A stretch of 64,000 bases of DNA, taken from Streptomyces sp. NBC_00670 (lineage in GTDB: Bacteria > Actinomycetota > Actinomycetes > Streptomycetales > Streptomycetaceae). Positions 7,429 to 16,603 of this stretch are shown piece after piece. Below the pieces are notes generated by a model. It searched no databases and was not told the DNA's origin. It was given only the letters and a program-made list of their open reading frames with translations. The DNA is taken from assembly GCF_036226765.1 (NCBI RefSeq), contig NZ_CP109017.1, positions 4,775,001 to 4,839,000 on the forward strand, in the 5' to 3' direction. Each line of letters opens with the position of its first letter. Positions within the stretch are counted from its first letter, which is position 1. The position numbers and the translations under genes were made by a program.

Positions 7429-8463
7429 ATGCGCTACCGCACCCTCGGCCGCACAGGCATCCAGGTCAGCCCCTACGCGCTCGGCACCATGAACTTCGGC
7501 GCCCTCGCCAACGCCGACCACGACGAAACGGTCCGCATCATCCACAAGGCGCTCGACGCCGGCATCAACCTGATCGACACGGCCGACAACTACTCCCACG
7601 GCGAGTCGGAGCGGATCGTCGGCAAGGCGCTCAAGGGGCGCCGCGACGACGTCGTCCTCGCCACCAAGTTCTCCAACCCCATGGGGGACGGTCCCAACCG
7701 GCGGGGCGCCTCGCGCCGGTACCTCATGACCGCCGTCGAGGACTCGCTGCGGCGGCTGGAGACCGACCACATCGATCTGTACCAGTACCACTACCCCGAC
7801 GACGAGACCGATCTGGAGGAGACGCTCTCCGCGCTCACGGATCTGGTCCGGGCCGGGAAGGTGCGGGCGATCGGTACCTCCAAGCAGCCCCCCTCGGGGC
7901 TCGTCGAGGCGCACTGGATCTCCGAGCGGCAGGGGCTGGCGCGCTTCCGCAGCGAACAGCCGTACTACTCGATACTCAACCGGGGCATCGAGCGTGAGCT
8001 GCTCCCCGTCACCCAGCGGCTCGGCATGGGCACGCTCGTGTGGAGCCCGCTGGCGCAGGGGCTGCTGACCGGGCGCGTACGCAAGGGGCAGGCGTCGACG
8101 CTGAGCCGGAGCGGGCCGTGGTTCGCGCACCTCGGGGACGAGCGGCGCATCGACGCGGTGGAGCGGCTGGTGCCGGTCGCGGAGGAGGCGGGCGTTTCGC
8201 TGACGCACATGGCGGTCGCGTTCGTGCTGGCGCATCCGGGGGTGACGGCGGCGCTGCTCGGGCCACGGACGGAGGAGCAGTTCGACGATCTGCTGGCGGG
8301 GGTGGGGATCGAACTGAGCGACGACGTGCTCGACCGGATCGACGAGGTGGTGCCGCCGGGGGTGGATGTCGGGGCCATCCAGATGGGGTACCGGCCGCCG
8401 GCGTTGCTGCGGGCGGGGCTGCGGAGGCGGGGAGTGGGGGAGCGGGCGGCGGCGGAGGGGTGA
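7429..8463 (+). CDS. Aldo/keto reductase
   Basis: A 344-residue NADPH-dependent oxidoreductase with a TIM-barrel fold, cytosolic. Seen: the N-terminal MRYRTLGRTGIQVSPYALGT; catalytic Asp and Tyr in LIDTADNYSHGESE; the lysine in DVVLATKF; the histidine region LYQYHYPD; and a C-terminal cofactor-binding stretch ALLGPRTEEQFDDLL. It resembles the Kv-beta/YajO-type branch of ~330 residues. The start has GGAG nine bases upstream. Regulation by the divergent TetR protein is inferred from the palindrome in the shared spacer. The substrate is unknown. Confidence 0.92.
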   Translation: MRYRTLGRTGIQVSPYALGTMNFGALANADHDETVRIIHKALDAGINLIDTADNYSHGESERIVGKALKGRRDDVVLATKFSNPMGDGPNRRGASRRYLMTAVEDSLRRLETDHIDLYQYHYPDDETDLEETLSALTDLVRAGKVRAIGTSKQPPSGLVEAHWISERQGLARFRSEQPYYSILNRGIERELLPVTQRLGMGTLVWSPLAQGLLTGRVRKGQASTLSRSGPWFAHLGDERRIDAVERLVPVAEEAGVSLTHMAVAFVLAHPGVTAALLGPRTEEQFDDLLAGVGIELSDDVLDRIDEVVPPGVDVGAIQMGYRPPALLRAGLRRRGVGERAAAEG

Positions 8464-8483
8464 GCGGGGCGGGGGTTCGCCTG

Positions 8484-8556
8484 GTCGCGCAGTTCCCCGA
8501 GCCCCTGGAAGCAGGGGGCGCCCCCCCCTTTCGAGGGGCGCGGGGAACTGCGCGAC
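8484..8556. repeat. Dispersed Streptomyces intergenic hairpin, copy 1
   Basis: Arms gtcgcgcagttccccg...cccct (8484-8506) and the complement (8534-8556) surround a G/C-run loop. The same arm sequence occurs at ~16660-16740, 46379-46400 and 56575-56600. Here it follows the aldo/keto reductase stop and probably acts as a terminator or mRNA 3' stabiliser. Confidence 0.75.
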
Positions 8557-8685
8557 AAGCCACGACGCACCCGCACCCGTTGACGCGCCCCACCCCCCGA
8601 GCTCTCCCGCGCCCCGCCCCGGCAGGGGCAAGGGGCCGCGCCCCTTGGTACGCGGGGCGCGTCGCCCGCCTCGTAGGGTGGGGCC

Positions 8686-9591
8686 ATGACCGATCTCCCC
8701 GACCGGCGTCTTCTGCTCGTGCACGCGCACCCGGACGACGAGTCGATCAACAACGGCGCGACCATGGCCCGGTACGCCGCCGAAGGGGCGCACGTCACCC
8801 TGGTCACCTGCACCCGCGGCGAACGCGGCGAGGTGATCCCGGACGCGCTCGCCCACCTCGCCGGCGACCCCGACCTGCTCGGCGCCCACCGGCTGCGCGA
8901 GCTCGCCGCCGCGATGGGCACCCTGGGCGTGACGGACGTACGTCTGCTCGGCGGCCCCGGCCGCTACCGCGACTCCGGGATGATGGGGCTGCCCGACAAC
9001 GAGGACCCCGACTGCCTCTGGCAGGCGGACCTCGACGAGGCCGCCGGACACCTCGTCGAGGTGATCCGCGAGGTACGCCCCCAGGTCCTCGTCACCTACG
9101 ACGACAATGGCGGCTACGGCCACCCCGACCACATCAAGGCCCACCGCATCGCCATGCGCGCCGCCGAACTCGCCGCCGACGCCACCGCCTTCCCGGCGGC
9201 GGGGGAGCCCTGGGAGATCGCCAAGGTCTACTGGAACCGGGTTCCCCGGCCGTACGCCGAGGACGCCTTCGCCCGGCTCGCACAGGCGCTGCCCGAGCTC
9301 CCGTTCGACTCGGCGGGGAGCATCGCCGACGTTCCCGGGGTCGTGGCGGACGAGCGCGTCACCGCCGAGATCGACGGCACCGCGTTCGCCGTCGCGAAGG
9401 CCGCCGCGATGCGCGCCCACGCCACCCAGATCGACGTCGTCGAGCCCTGGTTCGCGCTCTCCAACCACCTCGCGCAGCCCCTGTTCACCACCGAGTTCTA
9501 CGAGTTGGCACGCGGTGAGCGGGGTACCGAAGGAGACGCCGGGCGGGAACAGGACCTGTTCGAAGGCGTGAACGGAGGGAGCGAGGCATGA
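8686..9591 (+). CDS. mshB: N-acetyl-1-D-myo-inosityl-2-amino-2-deoxy-alpha-D-glucopyranoside deacetylase
   Basis: Deacetylates GlcNAc-inositol to GlcN-inositol, the second dedicated step of mycothiol synthesis; a cytosolic zinc enzyme of the PIG-L/LmbE family. It has VHAHPDDES at residues 12-20 (zinc ligands His15 and Asp18, catalytic Asp17) and GYGHPDH near 144-149 (third zinc ligand). RDSGMMG and the 301-residue length are typical of MshB. The next gene starts within its stop (ATGA), a coupling also seen in mycobacteria where mshB is followed by a small membrane protein gene. Confidence 0.95.
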   Translation: MTDLPDRRLLLVHAHPDDESINNGATMARYAAEGAHVTLVTCTRGERGEVIPDALAHLAGDPDLLGAHRLRELAAAMGTLGVTDVRLLGGPGRYRDSGMMGLPDNEDPDCLWQADLDEAAGHLVEVIREVRPQVLVTYDDNGGYGHPDHIKAHRIAMRAAELAADATAFPAAGEPWEIAKVYWNRVPRPYAEDAFARLAQALPELPFDSAGSIADVPGVVADERVTAEIDGTAFAVAKAAAMRAHATQIDVVEPWFALSNHLAQPLFTTEFYELARGERGTEGDAGREQDLFEGVNGGSEA

Positions 9592-10019
9592 GTCCACGTA
9601 CGCCGGGCGGACCGGGCCCCGGCAGCGGGCTCGCGCAGCCGCTGTCCATGCCGTCGCCCGGGCGGGCGGTCGCCTACCTGGGACTGTTCGTCCTCGGCGC
9701 GGTCGTCGGCGCCGCCGGTACGCTCGTGCAACCGGGCTGGTTCCCCGGCGGGTTGCTGCTCGCGCTGGCCGGAGCCGCCGGGCTCTTCCTCGGCGGCTCG
9801 CGCGCCCTGAACACCCGTGCGGGAGCCGTCGCGCCCGCCGCCGGCTGGATGATCGCCGTCATCCTGCTCACCGCCAGCCGGCCCGAGGGCGACTTCCTGT
9901 TCGGCGCCGGGATCGGCTCGTACCTCTTCCTGCTCGGCGGCATCGTCGTCGCTGTGATGTGCGCCACGCTTGCCCAGGGACGGCAACCCGACGGGCCCCG
10001 TGCCCGACTTGCCAAGTGA
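9588..10019 (+). CDS. DUF6113 family small membrane protein
   Basis: A 143-residue protein with four predicted membrane helices (approximately residues 27-45, 50-68, 83-97 and 105-128) and a Pro/Gly-rich N-terminus. The start overlaps the mshB stop by four bases, so the two are translationally coupled. M. tuberculosis has a comparable membrane protein after mshB (Rv1171, from memory). Function is unknown; a role near mycothiol metabolism is only suggested by context. Confidence 0.8.
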   Translation: MSPRTPGGPGPGSGLAQPLSMPSPGRAVAYLGLFVLGAVVGAAGTLVQPGWFPGGLLLALAGAAGLFLGGSRALNTRAGAVAPAAGWMIAVILLTASRPEGDFLFGAGIGSYLFLLGGIVVAVMCATLAQGRQPDGPRARLAK

Positions 10020-10212
10020 CGTACCACTTCGCCGCTTCATCTCCGTGCGGGTCCCGTGGGAGTTTCCCCGGTGGACGCGCTCGGGGGACCTGAAGCGGCC
10101 AGTATCGTGGTGCGCGCCGCCGCGCCTGCCCCGGGCGCTCGCTCCCGTGCGAGCAGGGGGACTCCCACTGTGAGGTCGCGGCCGGCGGTGAAGCCAACCG
10201 GGAGAACCTGCC

Positions 10213-12774
10213 TTGAGTCGTGAAACTGACAGTTCGTCCGCCGGGCGCAACGGGCGCAACGGGCGCGGCGGTGCCGCGTACCCGTCGGGCACGCCGCCGT
10301 ACGGCACCCCCACGGCTTCCGAGGACGGCGCCGACGCGGGTCGCGGCGGTGCCCGGCCGGAGGAGCGCAAGACCGAGACCACGCTGACCACGCGCATCCG
10401 CATCAACATCCCCGGATCGCGGCCCATTCCGCCGGTCGTGATGCGTACGCCGGTGGCCGGTGACGCGTCCGCGGCGACGGGTGGCGCGGAGGGCGGAGGC
10501 GCCGGTTCCGCGTCCGTGTCCGGTTCCGCCTCCGACGACCTCGGCGGTCCGGCCGATCCGGAGACCACCGGGTCGATGCGGGCGCTCGGCGCGTACGACG
10601 GGGCGGGGAGCCCCGGTGCTCCCGGTGTCTCCGGTGGTACGGGCACGGCCGAGTTCCCTGCCGTGACGCCGCAGTCGTCCCCGGCCCCGGCCCCGGCCGA
10701 GGAGAAGGAGAAGACGAGCGACTGGTTCGCCCCGCGCAAGTCCTCCTCCGGTAACCCGGGGACGTCCGGGACCTCCGGGGCGTCAGGAGCCTCTGGGGCA
10801 TCCGGGACGTCAGGGGCCTCCGGTGCGTCCGGGACCTCCGCCGTGTCCGGGAACAGGGCGCAGCAGGGCGGCGGGGCGCCGGCCGCCGGTCCGGCCGCCG
10901 GTCCGTCCGCCGGTGGACCGGCAGGGTCCGGCCTCGGCAACGGCGGTGCGCGGCCCGGCGGTTCCGGCTCCCGCCCCGGTGGCACGAACGGCGCCGGGCT
11001 CCCCGGTGCCACCGGCGGCCCCGTCGCCCCGGGCCACGGCGGCGGCACCGGTTCCTTCGACGTCTCCGCGGCCCTCGCCGCGGCCTCCCAGCGCGGCGAC
11101 GCGGACGCCGACGCCGTGGACACGTCCGTGGGCGCCTACGGTCCCGACGGCGAGGCGTACCCGTCCTCCCCGGAGGACACCGGCTCGTATGCCGTCGGCG
11201 GCGGTGAAACGTATGGCGGTGAGCCGTACGGCGGCGAACCCTTCGGGGCACCCGGGGCACCCGGGGCACCCGGGACCCCCGGCGACCCGTACGCGACCGG
11301 CTCCCCGGAGGACACCGGTTCCTTCCCGGTGGGCGGCGCCCCCGACGGCGGCCGGCCGCACCCGGACGACCTCCCGTACTTCTCCCAGGCCGGCGGCCCA
11401 CGCGCCGACGGCGGCGCCCCGGCCGGACCGACCACCGGACCGGCCACGGGTGACACCCCGCTCGCCGACCTCCCCGTCCGGCGCGCGCCCGGCGGCCCGG
11501 CGGGCCAGGGTGTTCAGGGCGACCGGGCCGCCGCACAGGGCGCACTGCCCGGCGGCGGGCTCAGCGACGACACCGCTGTGCTCACCCCACAGCACCCCGT
11601 ACCCGGCGGCCAGGGCTACGGGGCCGGCGACAACGTCTCCGGACACACCCTGACCAGCGGTATCCCGGTCATCCCGTCCGAGGGCCAGGGCGGCCGGCCC
11701 TTCGGCGGCCCGGGCGGCGGCGAGCCCTCGGGCCCGCACACGCCCCCGAAACTGCCGGACGCGCCCCAGCCGAAGCCGGCCCCCTCCGGGCAGGGCGGGA
11801 ACGCCAAGGCCGCCGCCAAGCCGGCCAAGAAGAAGCGCCGCGGCAAGCTCCCGCTGCTCGTCGGCGTGCTGGTCTTCGCCGGCGGGGTCGCGTACGGCGC
11901 GGGTCTGCTGATGAACCACTCCGACGTGCCCAAGGGCACCACCGTGCTCGGCGTCGACATCGGCGGCGGCACCCGCGACGAGGCCGTCCAGAAGCTGGAT
12001 GCGGCGCTCGGCGACCGTACGAACAAGGCGATGAAGCTGAGCGTCGGCGGCGACACCGTCAGCCTCAAGCCCGACCAGTCGGGCCTCCAGCTCGACAGCA
12101 AGGCCACCGTGGCCGACGCCGCGCACAGCGACTACAACCCGGTGTCGGTGGTCGGTTCGCTGTTCGGGCAGAAGCGGGTCGTGGAGCCGGTCATGCCGGT
12201 CGACGAGGAGAAGCTGCGGGCGGCGCTGGAACAGGCCGCGGGCAGCGCCGGCGCCAACGACGGCACGATCAAGTTCGAGCCGGGCAAGGCGGTCCCCGTG
12301 TACGGCAGGAGCGGCCAGGGCATCGACGTCGCCAAGTCCACGCAGGCCGTCCAGGAGGCGTACCGGACCCAGGTGGAGACGGGTACGGCGGCCACGGTGA
12401 AGGTGCCGACGACGGCCAAGGAGCCGACGGTCACCAAGGCCGAGGTGGACCGCGAGATGAAGGCGTTCGCGGAGCCGGCCATGTCGGGGCTCGTGACCGT
12501 GAAGACGGCGGACGGCGTGCACCAGGTGTCGTTCAGCCCGGAGAACTCCCTGTGGAAGTTCCTCCGCGTCAAGGCCGTCGACGGCAAGCTGGTCGACTAC
12601 TACGACCGGCCGGCGCTGAAGAAGCTGTACGGCGACACGTTCGACGGCGTGCTGATCACCCGCGGTTCGGGGCAGAAGACGGCGGTGACGGTCGAGGACG
12701 TCATCAACACCCTCCGCCCGGCGCTGCTGAGCAAGACGAACCGGGTCGCGGTCATCGACACGAACCCGAACTGA
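10213..12774 (+). CDS. Large bitopic protein with an extracellular peptidoglycan-binding-type (YoaR-like) region
   Basis: 853 residues starting at TTG 10213 with gggaga upstream. Residues 1-535 are low-complexity Gly/Ala/Ser/Pro sequence with collagen-like GTSGASGASG runs (~180-213) and GAPGAPGAPG (~343-352), probably disordered and cytoplasmic. A basic KKKRRGK and one membrane helix (~546-568) follow. The exterior ~280 residues resemble PG_binding_4 modules: TTVLGVDIGGGTRDEAVQKL, then KFEPGKAVPVYGRSGQGIDV. VanW is not obvious. Such proteins are thought to work at the cell wall; specific function is unknown. It is monocistronic with a terminator. Confidence 0.85.
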   Translation: MSRETDSSSAGRNGRNGRGGAAYPSGTPPYGTPTASEDGADAGRGGARPEERKTETTLTTRIRINIPGSRPIPPVVMRTPVAGDASAATGGAEGGGAGSASVSGSASDDLGGPADPETTGSMRALGAYDGAGSPGAPGVSGGTGTAEFPAVTPQSSPAPAPAEEKEKTSDWFAPRKSSSGNPGTSGTSGASGASGASGTSGASGASGTSAVSGNRAQQGGGAPAAGPAAGPSAGGPAGSGLGNGGARPGGSGSRPGGTNGAGLPGATGGPVAPGHGGGTGSFDVSAALAAASQRGDADADAVDTSVGAYGPDGEAYPSSPEDTGSYAVGGGETYGGEPYGGEPFGAPGAPGAPGTPGDPYATGSPEDTGSFPVGGAPDGGRPHPDDLPYFSQAGGPRADGGAPAGPTTGPATGDTPLADLPVRRAPGGPAGQGVQGDRAAAQGALPGGGLSDDTAVLTPQHPVPGGQGYGAGDNVSGHTLTSGIPVIPSEGQGGRPFGGPGGGEPSGPHTPPKLPDAPQPKPAPSGQGGNAKAAAKPAKKKRRGKLPLLVGVLVFAGGVAYGAGLLMNHSDVPKGTTVLGVDIGGGTRDEAVQKLDAALGDRTNKAMKLSVGGDTVSLKPDQSGLQLDSKATVADAAHSDYNPVSVVGSLFGQKRVVEPVMPVDEEKLRAALEQAAGSAGANDGTIKFEPGKAVPVYGRSGQGIDVAKSTQAVQEAYRTQVETGTAATVKVPTTAKEPTVTKAEVDREMKAFAEPAMSGLVTVKTADGVHQVSFSPENSLWKFLRVKAVDGKLVDYYDRPALKKLYGDTFDGVLITRGSGQKTAVTVEDVINTLRPALLSKTNRVAVIDTNPN

Positions 12775-12790
12775 GCGGAAGTGGTGAGGA

Positions 12791-12820
12791 GGGGGTGGCG
12801 TCCACCGGGACGCCGCCCCC
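12791..12820 (+). terminator. Terminator after the peptidoglycan-binding-type gene
   Basis: A 13-bp stem with one mismatch (GGGGGTGGCGTCC at 12791-12803, complement at 12808-12820), a 4-base loop and TTT directly after. It lies 17 bases past the stop. Confidence 0.75.
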
Positions 12821-12981
12821 TTTCGTTCGTGGGCGGCCTCCGTGCGTGCCGCGCGTGGCACGCTCGTCCGCGTGCGGCCGCCTCCGCGTGTCCCCCGCGC
12901 GGCCCGGCATGACATCTGTCATCGCATAGTCGGGATGCGCGGCACTGCCTCCGGCGCGTTCCGCCCGGGAGCATTGCATGC

Positions 12982-13941
12982 ATGACGATGACAACGGGGG
13001 CGTCGGCCCGGCAACAGGACGTCGCGGTGGGGTTCGATTGCGTCAGCAAGGCATACGGTGACGTACGCGCCGTCGACGGGCTCAGCCTCACCCTGCACCC
13101 GGGCGAGACCGTGGCCCTCCTCGGCCCGAACGGCGCCGGCAAGTCCACCACCCTCGACCTCCTCCTCGGCCTCAAGCACCCCGACTCCGGCACGGTCCGG
13201 GTCTTCGGCACCGGCCCCCGCGAGGCGATAGTCGCCGGCCGCGTCGGCGCGATGCTCCAGAGCGGCGGACTGATGGACGAGGTCACCGTCGCCGAACTCG
13301 TCACGCTGGCCTGCGCGCTGCACCCGAGGCCGTACCCGGTCTCGGACGTGCTCGCCCGCGCCGGCGTCACGCAGATCGCCGACCGCAAGGTCGACAAGCT
13401 CTCCGGCGGCCAGGAGCAACGCGTCCGCTTCGCGCTCGCCACCGCGGGCGACAGCGACCTGATCGTCCTCGACGAGCCGACCACCGGCATGGACGTCACC
13501 GCCCGCCAGGCCTTCTGGGCCACCATGCGCGACCAGGCCGACCAGGGCCGCACGGTCCTGTTCGCCACCCACTACCTGGAGGAGGCCGACGCGATGGCGG
13601 ACCGCGTCCTCGTCCTGCACCGCGGCCGGCTCCTGGCCGACGGCACCGCCGCCGAGATCAAGGCCAAGGCGGGCGCCCGCCGGATCTCCTTCGACCTGGA
13701 CGGCGAGATCGACGAACCGGCGCTGCGCGCACTGCCGTTCCTCACCACGCTCACGGTGTCCCACGGCGGCTCCGCCGCGGGCTCGGGAGGGACCGTCCGC
13801 ATGCAGTCCACCGACGCCGACGCCACCATGCACGCCGTGTACGGACTCGGCCTCTACCCCCGCAACCTCGAAGTCGCCGGCCTCGGACTCGAGCAGGCCT
13901 TCGTCGCCCTCACCACCGCCGAGGAGGCCAAGCAGTCGTGA
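12982..13941 (+). CDS. ABC transporter ATP-binding protein (NodI/CcmA/DrrA-like)
   Basis: A 319-residue nucleotide-binding subunit. Walker A GPNGAGKST (~residues 48-56), Q-loop MLQSGG, signature LSGGQEQRV, Walker B DLIVLDEP and the switch His in FATHYLEE are all intact. The extended C-terminal ~90 residues are typical of exporters paired with ABC-2 permeases. It is the first gene of a four-gene operon with 4-base overlaps: ATPase, permease, histidine kinase, response regulator. This is the DesKR/YhaP-type arrangement. The substrate is unknown; lipid, drug or envelope-stress export is typical. Confidence 0.93.
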   Translation: MTMTTGASARQQDVAVGFDCVSKAYGDVRAVDGLSLTLHPGETVALLGPNGAGKSTTLDLLLGLKHPDSGTVRVFGTGPREAIVAGRVGAMLQSGGLMDEVTVAELVTLACALHPRPYPVSDVLARAGVTQIADRKVDKLSGGQEQRVRFALATAGDSDLIVLDEPTTGMDVTARQAFWATMRDQADQGRTVLFATHYLEEADAMADRVLVLHRGRLLADGTAAEIKAKAGARRISFDLDGEIDEPALRALPFLTTLTVSHGGSAAGSGGTVRMQSTDADATMHAVYGLGLYPRNLEVAGLGLEQAFVALTTAEEAKQS

Positions 13942-14678
13942 ACAGCCTCATCAAACTGGAACTGACCCGCGCCCTGCGCAACCGCAAGTTCCTGTTCTTC
14001 TCCGTCGTCTACCCGTCCGTGCTGTTCCTGCTCATCGCGGGCAGCGCCGACGACAGCACGAAGGTCGACGGCACGGGCCTGACCCTGCCGACGTACATGA
14101 TGGTCTCGATGGCGTCCTTCGGCGCGCTCACCGCCGTCCTGATGGGCAACAGCGAACGCATAGCGAAGGAGCGGGAGAACGGCTGGGTGCGGCAACTGCG
14201 GCTGACCACCCTGCCCGGGCGCGGCTACGTCCTGGCCAAGACCGCGGGCGCGGCCGTCGTCAGTCTGCCGTCCATCGTCGTCGTCTTCGCCGTCGCCGCC
14301 GTCGTGAAGGACGTGCGGCTGGACGCCTGGCAGTGGCTCGCGCTCACCGGCGCGATCTGGGCCGGCAGCCTCGTCTTCGCGGCGCTCGGCGTCGCCATCG
14401 GTTACCTCGCGAGCGGGGACGCGGTCCGCCCGATCACGATGATCGTCTACTTCGGCCTGTCCATACTCGGCGGCCTGTGGATGCCGACGACCACGTTCCC
14501 CCAGTGGCTGCAGGACATGGCCAAGTGGGTGCCGACCCACGCATACGCTGCCCTGGGACAGGCGATCGAGCAGAGTCAGGCCCCGCACGCCATGGACATC
14601 GTCGTCCTCGCCATCTTCTTCGCCCTGTTCACCGGCGGTGCGGCCTGGCTGTACCGGAAGGACACGCTGAAGGCGTGA
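13938..14678 (+). CDS. ABC-2 type transporter permease
   Basis: A 246-residue membrane subunit whose GTG start overlaps the ATPase stop by 4 bases. The N-terminal SLIKLELTRALRNRKFLFFSVVYPSVLF is the characteristic ABC-2 coupling helix and first membrane segment, and about six membrane helices are visible. GLWMPTTTFPQWLQDMAKWVPTHA is the conserved ABC-2 loop before the last helix. With the preceding ATPase it should form a 2+2 half-size exporter. Confidence 0.92.
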   Translation: MNSLIKLELTRALRNRKFLFFSVVYPSVLFLLIAGSADDSTKVDGTGLTLPTYMMVSMASFGALTAVLMGNSERIAKERENGWVRQLRLTTLPGRGYVLAKTAGAAVVSLPSIVVVFAVAAVVKDVRLDAWQWLALTGAIWAGSLVFAALGVAIGYLASGDAVRPITMIVYFGLSILGGLWMPTTTFPQWLQDMAKWVPTHAYAALGQAIEQSQAPHAMDIVVLAIFFALFTGGAAWLYRKDTLKA

Positions 14679-15991
14679 GCACGATGACGGACAACCCGCC
14701 GTACGACGACGAGGCAGAGTCGGACCGCCTGGTGCGCATGGGGCAGTCGCCCCGCAACCGGCGCGAGCTGCTGCGCAAGGCCCTCTGGATCGGCATCTGG
14801 CTGGTCTTCCTCAACTCCCCGTTCGCCGACCTGCTCTCCGGCGACCACAGCACCGCCGGGAGGGTGGGCGGCTGGCTCGGGATCGCCGTGTTCGTCGGCC
14901 TCTACCTCGCGCTGGTCTCCCGGAACATGGGCGGCAGACCGTTCCCCCGGTGGCTGGTCGTCGGCATCATCGTCGCCCTCGGCGCGCTGGCGGCCCTGCT
15001 GCCGCTCACGCTCGGCCCGCACTGGGTCGGCCTGTTCGTGTACGTCTCCGTCGCCTGCGGGATGGCGCTCCCGCTGCGCACGGCGTACTGGGCGATCCCG
15101 GGGACGACGGCGCTGATGGCGCTCGTCGTGGGGTACGTGGACTCGGACCAGCTCAGCGGGATGGTCCTGCTGACGCTGCTCATCGGGTTCGCGATGACCA
15201 GTGTCAGCCAGCTGGTGCGGACCACGATCGAGCTGCGCCGGGCCCGTGCCACGGTCGCCCAGCTCGCCGCGAACGAGGAGCGGCTGCGGCTCGCCCGCGA
15301 TCTGCACGACCTGCTGGGGCACTCGCTGTCCCTGATCACCCTCAAGAGCGAGCTGGCGGGCCGGATGCTGCCGGCCCATCCCGACAAGGCGGCCCAGCAG
15401 GTCGCCGACATCGAGAGCGTCAGCCGGCAGGCGCTGGTCGACGTGCGCGAGGCGGTCAGCGGCTACCGGCGGCCCCGGCTGGCGGCGGAACTCGCGGGTG
15501 CGCAGGTCGCGCTGGCGGCGGCGGGCGTCACCGCGGACCTGCCCGCCGAGCCCGGTCTCGACGGGGTCCCGGAGGAGAGCGAGTCGGCGCTCGCCTGGGC
15601 GCTGCGCGAGGCGGTCACCAACGTCGTACGGCACAGCGGGGCCCGTCGGTGCGTGGTGTCCCTGGTGCGGCGGCAGACGCTGGACGGGCCGGTGCTGGAG
15701 CTGTCCGTCGAGGACGACGGAGCGGGCGGTGTCACCGGCGCGGCCGGTGCGGCGTCCTCCGGCGGCGGGCACGGCAACGGGCTGACGGGGCTGACCGAAC
15801 GGCTCCAGAAGGCGGGCGGTTCGCTGGCGGCGGGCCGGGTGGGCCGGTCGGGTCAGGCCGGCCCGGCGGGGCAGCCGGGCAAGGCGGCCGGGCGCGGGTT
15901 CCGGTTGGTGGCCCGGGTGCCGGCGGGGGTCCCGGCGGACGTGGCCGGGGAGACCGGCGGGGCCGGGGACACCGTAGGATCCCGGGCATGA
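14675..15991 (+). CDS. Sensor histidine kinase, HisKA_3 (DesK/NarX-like)
   Basis: 438 residues from GTG 14675, overlapping the permease stop (alternative ATG 14684). Residues ~27-175 hold five or six membrane helices with very short loops, so sensing is probably within the membrane as in DesK. A short coiled coil follows. The phospho-acceptor His211 is in ARDLHDLLGHSLS. The HATPase_c domain shows the N-box REAVTNVVRHS and G1-like EDDGAGG. A Gly-rich insert precedes the C-terminus. It likely signals to the response regulator encoded next and reports on the same process as the exporter. Confidence 0.93.
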   Translation: MSTMTDNPPYDDEAESDRLVRMGQSPRNRRELLRKALWIGIWLVFLNSPFADLLSGDHSTAGRVGGWLGIAVFVGLYLALVSRNMGGRPFPRWLVVGIIVALGALAALLPLTLGPHWVGLFVYVSVACGMALPLRTAYWAIPGTTALMALVVGYVDSDQLSGMVLLTLLIGFAMTSVSQLVRTTIELRRARATVAQLAANEERLRLARDLHDLLGHSLSLITLKSELAGRMLPAHPDKAAQQVADIESVSRQALVDVREAVSGYRRPRLAAELAGAQVALAAAGVTADLPAEPGLDGVPEESESALAWALREAVTNVVRHSGARRCVVSLVRRQTLDGPVLELSVEDDGAGGVTGAAGAASSGGGHGNGLTGLTERLQKAGGSLAAGRVGRSGQAGPAGQPGKAAGRGFRLVARVPAGVPADVAGETGGAGDTVGSRA

Positions 15992-16602
15992 GCCGCACGA
16001 TCAAGGTCCTGCTGGCGGAGGACCAGTCCATGGTCCGCGAGGCGCTGGCCGCGCTGCTGGGGCTGGAGGAGGACATCGAGGTCGTCGCCCAGGTGGCACG
16101 CGGTGACGAGGTACTGGCGGCGGTGCGGGAGCACGCCGTGGACGTGGCACTGCTGGACATCGAGATGCCGGGGGCCACCGGGATCGAGGCGGCGGCACAG
16201 GTGCACCGGGAACTGCCGGGGGTCAAGCTCGTCGTCCTCACGACGTTCGGGCGGCCCGGGTATCTGCGCAGCGCGATGGAGTCGGGCGCGGACGCGTTCC
16301 TGGTCAAGGACGCGCCGGCGGCGCAGCTCGCGGAGGCGGTGCGCAAGGTGCTGGCGGGGGAGCGGGTGATCGACCCCACGCTCGCGGCGGCGGCCCTCGC
16401 GGAGGGCGCGAACCCGCTGACCGACCGGGAGCGGGAGGTGCTGCGGGCGGCGGCCGACGGAGCGACGAACGCGGAACTGGCGACGGCACTGCACCTGTCC
16501 CAGGGGACGGTGCGGAACTATCTCTCCACGGCCATCCAGAAACTGACCGCCCGCAACCGAACGGAAGCGGTTCGGATAGCCCGGGAGAAGGGCTGGCTGT
16601 AG
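15988..16602 (+). CDS. NarL/FixJ family response regulator (DesR-like)
   Basis: 204 residues; the ATG overlaps the kinase stop (ATGA). Receiver domain residues 5-120: acidic pair in LLAEDQ, phospho-acceptor Asp57 in LLDIEMPG, the conserved Thr in VVLTTF and Lys in FLVKDAPA. The C-terminal LuxR-type HTH is LTDREREVLRAAADGATNAE, followed by LHLSQGTVRNYLSTAIQKL. It probably activates the ABC genes of its own operon. The transcript ends in a large inverted repeat. Confidence 0.94.
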   Translation: MSRTIKVLLAEDQSMVREALAALLGLEEDIEVVAQVARGDEVLAAVREHAVDVALLDIEMPGATGIEAAAQVHRELPGVKLVVLTTFGRPGYLRSAMESGADAFLVKDAPAAQLAEAVRKVLAGERVIDPTLAAAALAEGANPLTDREREVLRAAADGATNAELATALHLSQGTVRNYLSTAIQKLTARNRTEAVRIAREKGWL

Positions 16603-16603
16603 G

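Noticed and set aside
7273..9597. 774-codon minus-strand frame covering the aldo/keto reductase and mshB
   Set aside because: Antisense shadow typical of high-GC DNA; no family motifs, while both plus-strand genes are unmistakable.
12982..16602. Antibiotic resistance operon
   Set aside because: The ABC/two-component set is of the general DesKR/YhaP type; no resistance-specific motif allows a substrate to be named.
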